A DNA stretch of 64,000 bases, from the NCBI RefSeq assembly GCF_023913755.1, contig NZ_JAMXBJ010000050.1, positions 186,001 to 250,000 of the forward strand, written 5' to 3'. A program made the translations under genes and the position numbers. Shown here piece after piece: positions 7,543-15,685 of the stretch (the first letter of the stretch is position 1; each line of letters starts with the position of its first letter). Below the pieces are notes generated by a model. The model was not told the origin of the DNA. It did no database searches and saw only the letters and a list, made by a program, of their open reading frames with translations. Origin of the DNA: Pseudarthrobacter cellobiosi (lineage in GTDB: Bacteria > Actinomycetota > Actinomycetes > Actinomycetales > Micrococcaceae).

Positions 7543-8787
7543 ATGCCAGAGCCAACCACCCCGCCCGTGAAGCGCAAGCCGTCCTCGCGCAGCATGACAC
7601 CGGAGAAATCCGAAACCCTGAAAAAGCTCCGGGCAAGCGTGGGCCAGCTCTCCACCACCACCCTTCGCCAGCTGGAGAAGTCGCTGCCGTGGTATTCGCG
7701 GCTCAGCTCCGACGAGCGCTCGGCCCTGGGCATGGTGGCGCAAAACGGCATCGCAGCGTTTGTCACCTGGTATGAGCGGCCCAGCTCACCGTCGTGGATC
7801 CTCTCCGACGTTTTTGGGACGGCCCCCACCGAGCTGACGCGCTCCATCAGCCTCCAGAAGGCGCTCCAGCTCATCCGCATCGTGGTGGAAGTGGTGGAAG
7901 ACCAGGTGCCGGTCATTGCCCCCGAAGCTGACCAGCCCTCCCTCCGCGAAGCGGTGCTGCGGTACTCACGGGAAGTGGCCTTCGCGGCGGCAGACGTGTA
8001 CGCGCGGGCGGCCGAGTCCCGCGGTTCCTGGGATACGCGGCTGGAAGCGCTGATCGTGGACGCCATCCTCCGTGGCGAAAACACGGACGCCCTGCGGTCC
8101 CGGATCGCCGCGCTGGGTTGGAAGGCACAGGAGAGGTTCACCGTGATGGTGGGCAATTCGCCGTCGGAACCCAGTGCCAGCTACGTCAGCGAACTGCGCC
8201 GCCTGGCAGGCCGCTACGCCGAGGATGCGTTGGTGGGCATCCAGGGCGACCGGCTGATCCTGATCCTTGGCGGCGTCCAGGACCGCGAGACCGCATACCT
8301 GAAACTCAGCGAAATGTTCGCCCCCGGCCCGGTGGTCTACGGCCCGGAAGCCGGCTCCCTGCTGGAGGCCAGCGGATCAGCGCAGTCTGCCTTTGCCGGC
8401 CTGACCGCGGCAAGGGCGTGGCCCGCCGCTCCCCGGCCCGTGGCCGCCGATGACCTGTTGCCGGAACGCGTCATCTCCGGTGACGAAGCGGCGCGCCGTT
8501 CCCTGGTGAAGAACATCTACCGTCCGCTTGTCGCCGCCTCCAACGGGCTGGTCGAGACCTTGGGTACCTACCTGGAGTTGGGCCATTCCCTTGAGGCTAC
8601 TGCCCGCGAATTGTTTGTCCACGCCAACACCGTCAGGTACCGGCTCAAGCGCGTCTGTGACGTTACGGGCTGGGATCCGCTCCTCCCCCGGGAGGCGTTT
8701 GTGCTGCAAGCGGCGCTGGTAGTCGGGCGGCTTTCAGCCCCGCCAAAAGCCCCGGCGGAGCGTCATCCGGCGCGGAACCAGCCGTGA
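7543..8787 (+). CDS. fasR: PucR-type regulator of fatty acid synthesis, FasR
   Basis: A 414-residue regulator with a conserved N-terminal region (TLRQLEKSLPWYSRLSSDER), a central GGDEF-like/PucR fold, and a C-terminal helix-turn-helix of the HTH_30 type: LGHSLEATARELFVHANTVR followed by YRLKRV. It is the counterpart of Streptomyces FasR (SCO2386) and mycobacterial Rv2242, both encoded directly before fabD; the Streptomyces protein is known to activate the fabD-fabH-acpP-fabF operon. The same order here supports the assignment. The ATG at 7543 is preferred over 7507, which overlaps the candidate operator. Activation is established for the family and inferred here. Confidence 0.9.
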   Translation: MPEPTTPPVKRKPSSRSMTPEKSETLKKLRASVGQLSTTTLRQLEKSLPWYSRLSSDERSALGMVAQNGIAAFVTWYERPSSPSWILSDVFGTAPTELTRSISLQKALQLIRIVVEVVEDQVPVIAPEADQPSLREAVLRYSREVAFAAADVYARAAESRGSWDTRLEALIVDAILRGENTDALRSRIAALGWKAQERFTVMVGNSPSEPSASYVSELRRLAGRYAEDALVGIQGDRLILILGGVQDRETAYLKLSEMFAPGPVVYGPEAGSLLEASGSAQSAFAGLTAARAWPAAPRPVAADDLLPERVISGDEAARRSLVKNIYRPLVAASNGLVETLGTYLELGHSLEATARELFVHANTVRYRLKRVCDVTGWDPLLPREAFVLQAALVVGRLSAPPKAPAERHPARNQP

Positions 8788-8789
8788 GT

Positions 8790-8808
8790 CGTTGTAGACT
8801 TCCTACAA
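8790..8808 (+). promoter_or_regulatory. Candidate FasR operator upstream of fabD
   Basis: CGTTGTAGACTTCCTACAA contains a perfect palindrome TTGTAG-N5-CTACAA, two bases after the fasR stop codon and 67 before the fabD start. The fasR promoter carries the same TTGT-N9-ACAA layout at 7490-7506. Confidence 0.65.
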
Positions 8809-8875
8809 TCTGACCCCTTGAGCTTGGTGCAGACAAACACCGCTGGATGACCCCGAAATTTGGAAAGCTGGATAC

Positions 8876-9805
8876 GTGCTTGCAATAGTCTGCCCTGGAC
8901 AGGGCTCACAGACCCCGGGTTTTCTGGCCCCTTGGCTGGAACTGCCTTCGGTAGCAGGCCATCTGGCCTCCCTCAGTGAGATCGCAGGCATCGACCTGAC
9001 AGCCCACGGGACCACCTCTGACGAGGAAACTATCAAGGACACCGCCGTTGCGCAGCCCCTGATTGTTGCCGCCGGGCTGGTGGCCGCAAAGTCGCTGTTC
9101 GACGTCGAACTCGGCACGCTTCCCGTGATCCTTGCCGGCCACTCCGTCGGTGAAATCACCGCCTCGGCCCTCGCCGGCGTGCTCACCGAGCAGGAAGCCA
9201 TGACGTTCGTCCGGGAACGCGCCAACAGCATGGCTGCCGCAGCTGCCGTAACCCCCACCGGCATGAGTGCCGTGGTGGGCGGGGACCCTGCAGAGGTCCT
9301 GGCCGCCATCGAGGCTACCGGCGCGACACCGGCCAATGTCAACGGCGCGGGCCAGACCGTGGCAGCCGGAACCTTCGAACAGCTCAAGGCCCTGGCGGAC
9401 AACCCTCCGGCCAAGGCGCGCGTCATCCCGCTGAAGGTGGCCGGGGCGTTCCACACCTCCCACATGTCACCCGCCGTGAGCGCCCTCGAGTCGCTCAAGC
9501 CCAGCCTCAAGCCGCAGAAGCCGCAGGTGCCCCTGCTGTCCAACTTTGACGGCCGGGAAGTCACCGACGGCGGCGCCGCCGTCGAGAGCCTCATCGCGCA
9601 GGTCTCGCGGCCGGTCCGCTGGGACCTCTGCATGGAAACCCTTGTGCAGCGCGGCGTCACCGGTGTCATTGAGCTGGCCCCGGCCGGCACCCTGGCCGGG
9701 CTCGCCAAGCGCGGCATGCCCGGCGTCAAGACCGTTGCAGTCAAAACCCCGGACGACCTCACGGCCGCACTGGCACTCTTCGCAGAACTGGAGGGAAATG
9801 CATGA
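8876..9805 (+). CDS. fabD: Malonyl-CoA:ACP transacylase
   Basis: Transfers malonyl from CoA to acyl carrier protein, supplying extender units to the type II fatty acid synthase. 309 residues with N-terminal IVCPGQGSQTPG, the nucleophile elbow AGHSVGEITA (catalytic Ser near residue 90), and the catalytic histidine in AGAFHTSHM near residue 200. The GTG start at 8876 has GGAAAG upstream. It is the first gene of the fabD-fabH-acpP-fabF operon and overlaps fabH by four bases (ATGA). A shared operator-like palindrome lies in front. Confidence 0.96.
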   Translation: MLAIVCPGQGSQTPGFLAPWLELPSVAGHLASLSEIAGIDLTAHGTTSDEETIKDTAVAQPLIVAAGLVAAKSLFDVELGTLPVILAGHSVGEITASALAGVLTEQEAMTFVRERANSMAAAAAVTPTGMSAVVGGDPAEVLAAIEATGATPANVNGAGQTVAAGTFEQLKALADNPPAKARVIPLKVAGAFHTSHMSPAVSALESLKPSLKPQKPQVPLLSNFDGREVTDGGAAVESLIAQVSRPVRWDLCMETLVQRGVTGVIELAPAGTLAGLAKRGMPGVKTVAVKTPDDLTAALALFAELEGNA

Positions 9806-10863
9806 GCGTTCCCACGCTGAAACAGGTTCCCGTCAACGAATACAGCCGCATCATCGGCCTCGGCGCATTCCGGCCTGACGTCATCGTCACCAACGACGAC
9901 GTCTGCCAGTGGATTGATTCCTCGGACGAATGGATCCGCCAGCGGACCGGCATCGTGACCCGTCACCGGGCCGCCGCCGACGTCAGCGTCATCGACATGG
10001 CAGAGGGCGCTGCCCGGGAGGCCCTGCAGCAGGCAGGCATCGAAGCCTCCCAGCTGGGTGCCGTCATCGTTTCCACCGTCACCCACCCGTACGCCACGCC
10101 GTCGGCTGCCGCCGCCCTGGCTGACCGCATCGGTGCGACGCCGGCTCCGGCCTTCGATATCTCGGCCGCCTGCGCCGGGTACTGCTACGGCATCGCCCAG
10201 GCTGATGCCTTAGTCCGCGCCGGCACGGCCACGTACGTGTTGGTGGTTGGCGCGGAGAAGCTTTCCGACGTCATCGACAACCGGGAACGCACCATCTCCT
10301 TCCTGCTGGGCGACGGCGCGGGCGCTGTTGTGATCGGCCCCTCGGACACCCCCGGAATCGGACCCTCGGTGTGGGGTTCGGACGGAAGCAAGTGGGACGC
10401 CATCGGCATGACGCGTTCCATGCTGGATGTTCGCGACCTCAGCATGGCGGCCCGCCAGTCCGACGAGCCCGGCGACTTTGCCCTGCTCGAAGAAGCGCAG
10501 GAGCTCTACCCCACACTCCGCCAGGACGGGCAGACCGTCTTCCGCTGGGCGGTCTGGGAAATGGCCAAGATGGCACAGCAGGCTTTGGAGGCCGCTGGTG
10601 TCCAGGCTGAAGACCTTGTTGCGTTCATCCCGCACCAGGCCAACATGCGGATCATCGACGAGATGGTCAAAAAACTGAAACTTCCCGAATCCGTCACCGT
10701 GGCCCGGGACATCGCCGATGCCGGAAACACCTCGGCGGCCTCCATCCCCCTGGCCACCCACCGCCTGCTCAAGGAAAACCCTGAGCTCAGCGGCGGCCTC
10801 GCACTCCAGATCGGCTTCGGCGCCGGGTTGGTCTTCGGTGCCCAGGTAATCGTCCTTCCTTAG
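9802..10863 (+). CDS. fabH: 3-oxoacyl-ACP synthase III
   Basis: Starts fatty acid chains by condensing a short acyl-CoA with malonyl-ACP. In actinobacteria it often prefers branched primers, consistent with anteiso/iso lipids. 353 residues. The Cys-His-Asn triad is visible: AACAGYCYG (Cys), FIPHQANMRI (His) and NAGNTSAASIP (Asn). The N-terminal SSDEWIRQRTGI motif is standard. The start overlaps the fabD stop as ATGA, indicating translational coupling. acpP follows 81 bases later. Confidence 0.96.
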   Translation: MSVPTLKQVPVNEYSRIIGLGAFRPDVIVTNDDVCQWIDSSDEWIRQRTGIVTRHRAAADVSVIDMAEGAAREALQQAGIEASQLGAVIVSTVTHPYATPSAAAALADRIGATPAPAFDISAACAGYCYGIAQADALVRAGTATYVLVVGAEKLSDVIDNRERTISFLLGDGAGAVVIGPSDTPGIGPSVWGSDGSKWDAIGMTRSMLDVRDLSMAARQSDEPGDFALLEEAQELYPTLRQDGQTVFRWAVWEMAKMAQQALEAAGVQAEDLVAFIPHQANMRIIDEMVKKLKLPESVTVARDIADAGNTSAASIPLATHRLLKENPELSGGLALQIGFGAGLVFGAQVIVLP

Positions 10864-10944
10864 GAACGCCCCATACAGGCCGCATCCGCGGACTGCACCG
10901 TTTCCGGCATCCCCTGCCGGCAATAACAAGAAAAGGAGCCATCA

Positions 10945-11190
10945 ATGGCTAGCAACGAAGAGATCCTGGCCGGCTTGGCTGAAATCGTCAACGAAGAAAC
11001 CGGCCTTGCCCCCGAGGCTGTGGAACTGGACAAGTCCTTCACCGAGGACCTGGACATCGACTCCATCTCCATGATGACCATCGTGGTCAACGCCGAAGAG
11101 AAGTTCGGCGTGCGTATCCCGGACGAAGAGGTCAAGAACCTCAAGACCGTGGGCGACGCCGTCAGCTTCATCGCCGGCGCTCAGGCCTAG
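10945..11190 (+). CDS. acpP: Acyl carrier protein
   Basis: 81-residue acidic four-helix carrier that holds growing acyl chains on a phosphopantetheine arm. The attachment serine is in DLDIDSISMM; DSI replaces the common DSL, a variation also seen in other actinobacterial carriers. AAGGAG lies eight bases before the ATG. A strong hairpin with a T tract follows, which could make acpP mRNA more abundant than fabF mRNA, fitting the high demand for carrier protein. Confidence 0.96.
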   Translation: MASNEEILAGLAEIVNEETGLAPEAVELDKSFTEDLDIDSISMMTIVVNAEEKFGVRIPDEEVKNLKTVGDAVSFIAGAQA

Positions 11191-11218
11191 CCAAGGCTTC
11201 AGCCCCTTATGGCTGACT

Positions 11219-11266
11219 GGACTGCCGGTCCGTGCTCAGGCCGGACCGGCAGTCCACCACATTTTT
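11219..11266 (+). terminator. Internal terminator/attenuator between acpP and fabF
   Basis: A perfect 13-bp stem (11219-11231 with 11243-11255), an 11-base loop, then TTTTT at 11262-11266. It lies inside the fab operon, 77 bases before fabF. Partial termination here would raise acpP over fabF. Confidence 0.7.
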
Positions 11267-11342
11267 CGGCAGCCAGCTGCCCCACACGCGGGACCCCGCC
11301 GGACAACCGGATACGGCCTGCCCACCGACAGAGAGTGATCCA

Positions 11343-12578
11343 ATGACACGCAAAGTAGTCATTACCGGTCTGGGTGCTACCACGCCCATCGGCGGCGACG
11401 TACCCACCATGTGGAACAACGCGCTGAAGGGGGTCTCCGGTGCCCGCACGCTGGAAGACGAATGGGTCGCCAAGTACGAACTGCCGGTCCACTTCGCCGC
11501 CCGCTGCTCCACTCCGGCACTGTCGGTCCTGAGCCGCGTTGAGGCCAAGCGGATGGACCCGTCCACCCAGTTCGGCGTCATCGCCTCCCGTGAAGCCTGG
11601 GCCGATTCCGGCATCACCGAGATTGACCCCGACCGCCTTGCCGTCGCCTTCGCCACCGGCATCGGCGGCGTCTGGACGCTGCTGGACGCGTGGGACACGC
11701 TGAAGGAAAAGGGCCCGCGCCGCGTCCTGCCCATGACGGTGCCCATGCTGATGCCCAACGGCGTCGCAGCAGCCGTCAGCCTTGACCTTGGCGCCCGCGC
11801 CGGCGCCCACACGCCTGTTTCGGCCTGCGCGTCGGGCACCGAGGCCCTTCACCTGGGCCTGGAGCTGATCCGCTCCGGCAAGGCCGACGTCGTGATGTGC
11901 GGCGGCGCCGAGGCGGCCATTCACCCCATGCCCCTGGCCGCGTTCTCGTCCATGCAGGCGCTTTCCCGCCGCAACGATGACCCCCAGGGCGCCTCACGCC
12001 CGTACGATCTGGGCCGCGACGGCTTTGTGATGGGCGAAGGCGCCGGTGCGCTGGTGCTTGAGGCTGAGGAGCATGCCATTGCCCGCGGCGCCCGCATCTA
12101 CGCCGAACTGGCCGGCACCTCCGTGACGGCCGACGCCTACCACATCACCGCCCCGGACCCGCAGGGCCTGGGCGCCACCCGCGCGCTGAAGGCAGCGATG
12201 TTCGACGGCCGGATCCAGGCCGAGGACGTTGTCCATGTCAACGCGCACGCCACCTCCACTCCCGTAGGTGACAAGCCCGAGTACACGGCCCTCCGCGCAT
12301 CGCTGGGGAACCACCTCGACAACGTCGCAGTGTCCGCCACCAAGTCACAGATGGGCCACCTCCTGGGCGCGTCCGGTGCCGTGGAGGCAGTACTCACCGT
12401 GCTGGCCGTCTACCACCGCAAGGCCCCGGTCACTATCAACCTGGAGAACCAGGACCCGGAGATCCCGCTCGACGTCGTCACGTCGGCGAGGGATCTGCCG
12501 GCAGGCGACATCGTGGCGCTGAGCAACTCGTTCGGCTTCGGCGGCCACAACGCCGTGATCGCTGTCCGCAGCATCTAA
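11343..12578 (+). CDS. fabF: 3-oxoacyl-ACP synthase II
   Basis: Elongating condensing enzyme of type II fatty acid synthesis. 411 residues from ATG 11343; the frame extends upstream through the acpP hairpin, which is unlikely to be coding. The active-site cysteine is in VSACASGTEALHLG near residue 165, and the histidines in VNAHATSTPVGD and KSQMGHLLGASG complete the Cys-His-His triad. The C-terminal NSFGFGGHNA loop is typical. The ribosome site (GAGAGTG) is weak. A perfect terminator follows the stop. Confidence 0.96.
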   Translation: MTRKVVITGLGATTPIGGDVPTMWNNALKGVSGARTLEDEWVAKYELPVHFAARCSTPALSVLSRVEAKRMDPSTQFGVIASREAWADSGITEIDPDRLAVAFATGIGGVWTLLDAWDTLKEKGPRRVLPMTVPMLMPNGVAAAVSLDLGARAGAHTPVSACASGTEALHLGLELIRSGKADVVMCGGAEAAIHPMPLAAFSSMQALSRRNDDPQGASRPYDLGRDGFVMGEGAGALVLEAEEHAIARGARIYAELAGTSVTADAYHITAPDPQGLGATRALKAAMFDGRIQAEDVVHVNAHATSTPVGDKPEYTALRASLGNHLDNVAVSATKSQMGHLLGASGAVEAVLTVLAVYHRKAPVTINLENQDPEIPLDVVTSARDLPAGDIVALSNSFGFGGHNAVIAVRSI

Positions 12579-12611
12579 CGGCAGCGCGGGAACAGCATGT
12601 ACCGCAGACGA

Positions 12612-12647
12612 AGCAGAGGCCCCGCCATGTGGCGGGGCCTCTGCTTT
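12612..12647 (+). terminator. Intrinsic terminator of the fab operon
   Basis: A 15-bp perfect stem (12612-12626 with 12631-12645), four-base loop and a TTTT run, 33 bases after the fabF stop. It separates fabF from the convergent DUF3145 gene. Confidence 0.92.
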
Positions 12648-12732
12648 TGCTATGGAGCCCCGCATTCCGATCCGGCACGGCTTATGCCGGGACAGCGGAG
12701 AGGAAGTACGACAGAGTGATGTCCGACGGCGG

Positions 12733-13236
12733 TCAGCCCACCTGGTGCAGCCAGCGGACCGGTGCGCCCTCGGCTGCGTGGCGGAACGGTTCAAGTTCCT
12801 CGTCCCACGCCTCACCCAAGGCCAGGGAGAGCTCATGATACACGGCCGAAGGATCGCCGGCGCCCGATTCGTAGGCGTAACGGATGCGGTCCTCTGAGAC
12901 CATGATGTTGCCGTGGACGTCCGTGGTGGCATGGAAGATCCCCAATTCGGGGGTATGCGACCAGCGGCCGCCGTCAACGCCCTGGCTCGGCTCTTCAGTG
13001 ACCTCGTAGCGCAGATGGGCCCAGCCGCGAAGGGAGGAAGCCAGCAGCGATCCGGTACCCGGGGTTCCTGTCCAGGAGAGCTCGGCGCGGAACATTCCGG
13101 GCGCGGCAGGCTGAGGGGTCCACTCTAGATCCGTCCGCTTGTCCACGACGGATCCAATGGCCCACTCAACGTGCGGACACAGTGCTGTAGGGGCTGAGTG
13201 AACAAACAGCACACCGCGGGTCATTGCAACAGACAT
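12733..13236 (-). CDS. DUF3145 family protein
   Basis: 167 residues from ATG 13236, chosen because GGAGG lies five bases upstream and the family begins with M-S-x-x-M-TRGVLFVHSAP; the open frame continues upstream to 13386. Other conserved parts are ALCPHVEWAIG, GTGSLLASSLRGW and FHATTDVHGNI. The family is actinobacterial, has no assigned function, and sits next to fabF in Streptomyces as here. No catalytic motif or membrane segment is apparent. The gene is convergent with fabF. Confidence 0.9.
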   Translation of the reverse strand: MSVAMTRGVLFVHSAPTALCPHVEWAIGSVVDKRTDLEWTPQPAAPGMFRAELSWTGTPGTGSLLASSLRGWAHLRYEVTEEPSQGVDGGRWSHTPELGIFHATTDVHGNIMVSEDRIRYAYESGAGDPSAVYHELSLALGEAWDEELEPFRHAAEGAPVRWLHQVG

Positions 13237-13510
13237 TCCATCCTCCATAGCTGTAGGTACGTCTTCCCCAACGACCTCTGCCTGGATGAAACTGCCCGGT
13301 GCTGTATGTTCCAGCGGCGGTGTTCCCTGCCTGATTATTAAGCTGTGTCCGGACTTGCGGTAACGCACGAAGCGAAAGAGCTTCACGCGAAACTTGAAAG
13401 TTGCCGGACGTGACTCTTATTGTGCCGTACGCCGCGTAATTACGCCAGTGCGATTCGCCACGGGTGGCACGGTCCTGGAATTACCCCGCGTTGGCGGGAA
13501 TCCCCGGCTC

Positions 13511-14437
13511 TCAGGCCCGGGGATGGGCCTGCTGGTAGCTGCTCCGGAGCCGCTCAACGGACACATGGGTGTAGATCTGCGTGGTGGCGAGGCTGCTGTG
13601 GCCCAGGATTTCCTGGACCGCACGAAGATCCGCGCCGCCATCGAGCAGGTGCGTTGCCGCAGTATGCCTTAGCGCGTGCGGACCGGTTGCTGAGGTGTCG
13701 CCCAAAGCTTCGAAGAGAGCATTCACCACGGTCCTGACCTGACGCTGGTCAACTCGGTTTCCTCTGGCGCCCAGGAAAAGCGCCGGTCCGCTGTGGCCCG
13801 TCGCCAGGAGCGGCCTGGCCCTGCGGAGCCAGTCGTCGACCGCTACAGCTGCCGGGACGCCGTAGGGAACCGTCCGTTCCTTGTTGCCCTTGCCGACCAC
13901 CCGCAGGGTCCGGCGGTCCGGGTTGAGATCGTCCACATCCAAGGCGGCCAGCTCCCCCACCCGTAGCCCCGTGGCGTATAGGAGCTCCACCATGGCCCGG
14001 TTGCGCACCGGAACCGGTGACCCGTCAGCCGCGGCTTCTTCCAGACTGTTCAGCAGCCTGAGGAGTTGTTGGGACTGCAGCACCCCGGGCAGTGACTTGT
14101 CCGCTTTGGGAGCCCTGAGACGGAGGGCAGGGTCGGTCTCGATGAGTTCTTCCCGCATGGCCCACGTGGTGAAGGAACGCGCTGTGGCCGATCTCCGCGC
14201 AAGGGTGGCCCGGGATATCCCGGCCTGGCTCTGCGCCCCGAGCCAGCGTCGGAGAGTGCCCAGCTCCAGGCCCGGCAGATCCGTAACGCCCTCGGAGGCG
14301 GCGTATTCCAGGAGGCTTCGAAGATCGGACAGGTATGCCCGAAGCGTATGCCCGGACCGGGCCCGCTCGGCGGTCAGGTATCTACCGAAGTCTGCAAGTG
14401 CCTGCTCAAACGCCCGGGACAGTTCCTGATTCTGCAC
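13511..14437 (-). CDS. xerC: Tyrosine recombinase XerC
   Basis: 308-residue site-specific recombinase that, with a partner recombinase, resolves chromosome dimers at dif. The N-terminal SAM-like core-binding domain (RYLTAERARSGHTLRAYLSD) precedes the catalytic domain with ATGLRVGEL (first Arg), HALRHTAATHLLDGGA (His-x-x-Arg), LGHSSLATTQIYTHV (His and nucleophilic Tyr). Length fits chromosomal Xer proteins rather than phage integrases. It follows dprA with a 50-base gap on the same strand, the usual actinobacterial position. No dif-like site was recognised nearby. Confidence 0.93.
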   Translation of the reverse strand: MQNQELSRAFEQALADFGRYLTAERARSGHTLRAYLSDLRSLLEYAASEGVTDLPGLELGTLRRWLGAQSQAGISRATLARRSATARSFTTWAMREELIETDPALRLRAPKADKSLPGVLQSQQLLRLLNSLEEAAADGSPVPVRNRAMVELLYATGLRVGELAALDVDDLNPDRRTLRVVGKGNKERTVPYGVPAAVAVDDWLRRARPLLATGHSGPALFLGARGNRVDQRQVRTVVNALFEALGDTSATGPHALRHTAATHLLDGGADLRAVQEILGHSSLATTQIYTHVSVERLRSSYQQAHPRA

Positions 14438-14487
14438 TTTTCAACTGTCCCAGAACTCCGCGGGAATCCCGTCCCGGACACAGGCAA

Positions 14488-15672
14488 CTACGCTAATTCC
14501 TTGGCCCGTTTCCAGCCTCCCCTTTCTGAAGCTGCGAGCCCCAGCAGGCCTAGCCTGCCCAACCCGGCCCGCACGGAGTCCGCACTGAGGCCGGCAACTG
14601 CGCAGAGCTTGTCCACGGACGTGGTGGACCGCAGCGGCAGGGCGTCAAGAAGGATCAGATCCTCCAAGGTCAGTCCGTCATGGTCGGCCGCATGCGCTGT
14701 CCCGGGCGCCGCAAGCCCCACGCCGCTTGGGGAGGCCAGTTCGGCGATCTCCGCCGCGTCAGTCACGCAGACAGCCCCGCCATCCCGGAGCAGCCGGTGG
14801 CAGCCGGCGGAGTTGGCGCTGTTCACGGACCCCGGCACAGCTCCCACCGCCCGGCCAAGCGTCTCCGCGTGGTGGGCCGTGTTCAGCGCACCGGACCGCC
14901 AGCGCGCTTCCACCACCACCGTCACAGCGGCCAAGGCCGCGATCAGCCTGTTCCGCTGGAGAAAGCGGTAGCGGGTGGGCGCCGACCCCGGCGGCACCTC
15001 TGCGAGCACCGCTCCCTGGTTGCAGACCGCCCGCAGGAGATCCTCGTTGCCGGACGGGTAGAACCGGTCCACACCACCAGCCATCACCGCGATGGTAGGC
15101 ACCGCCGCTGATCCCCCGGCCAGTGCTGCCCGGTGCGCGTGGGCGTCGATGCCGTACGCGCCCCCGGAAACCACGGTGAAGCCCCGCTGAGCCAGGGAGT
15201 AGGCGAGGTCCCCGGTCACCGAGGCGCCGTAGCTGCTGCTGTCGCGGGACCCCACCAGCGCCACGCTCCGGGCCGGACCGGGAAGCTCCTGTTCCAGGCC
15301 CCGCCACCACAGACAGATGGGCTCCTGCATCCCAAGGTCCCCGAGCTGGGCAGGCCAGAGATCATCCGACGGGATAATCAGCCGGCCGCCAAGGCGTGCC
15401 ATGGTGGCCAGGTCACGCTCGGGCGCCAGATCCGGAATGCGGGGAGCCCAGCGTTTGAGGGAGGCAGCCATCCCCGCCCAGCTGGTTCCGGCGCCGTTGT
15501 CCGCCAGCAGTCCGCTGATCTCCCGCTCCAGTGCCGGGCCGGCGGCCGCCTGGCCCGTGGCGATTTTCAAGGCGTCGGGTGCGCCGGTGGCCTGTACGAG
15601 GGCCAGCCCGGCCGCGTCCTGCGGTTCCATGAGCCGCGACAGGGCGGCCCGGACGATCCGTTCGTTGTCCAT
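14488..15672 (-). CDS. dprA: DNA-processing protein DprA
   Basis: 394 residues from ATG 15672, with GGAAG seven bases upstream; the frame continues to 15804 but overlaps comM there. DprA binds incoming single-stranded DNA and loads RecA. The Rossmann-like core is visible as VALVGSRDSSSYGASVTGDL, then VVSGGAYGIDAHAHRAAL and FLQRNRLIAAL. A C-terminal winged-helix follows (TTSVDKLCAVAGLSADSVRA). The gene lies between comM and xerC. Other competence machinery is not in the window, so natural transformation cannot be inferred from this alone. Confidence 0.93.
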   Translation of the reverse strand: MDNERIVRAALSRLMEPQDAAGLALVQATGAPDALKIATGQAAAGPALEREISGLLADNGAGTSWAGMAASLKRWAPRIPDLAPERDLATMARLGGRLIIPSDDLWPAQLGDLGMQEPICLWWRGLEQELPGPARSVALVGSRDSSSYGASVTGDLAYSLAQRGFTVVSGGAYGIDAHAHRAALAGGSAAVPTIAVMAGGVDRFYPSGNEDLLRAVCNQGAVLAEVPPGSAPTRYRFLQRNRLIAALAAVTVVVEARWRSGALNTAHHAETLGRAVGAVPGSVNSANSAGCHRLLRDGGAVCVTDAAEIAELASPSGVGLAAPGTAHAADHDGLTLEDLILLDALPLRSTTSVDKLCAVAGLSADSVRAGLGRLGLLGLAASERGGWKRAKELA

Positions 15673-15685
15673 GTGGTTTCTTCCT

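Noticed and set aside
13511..14437. Tyrosine recombinase as a sign of an integrated element
   Set aside because: Length, sequence and position beside dprA match chromosomal XerC; no attachment repeats or phage genes nearby.
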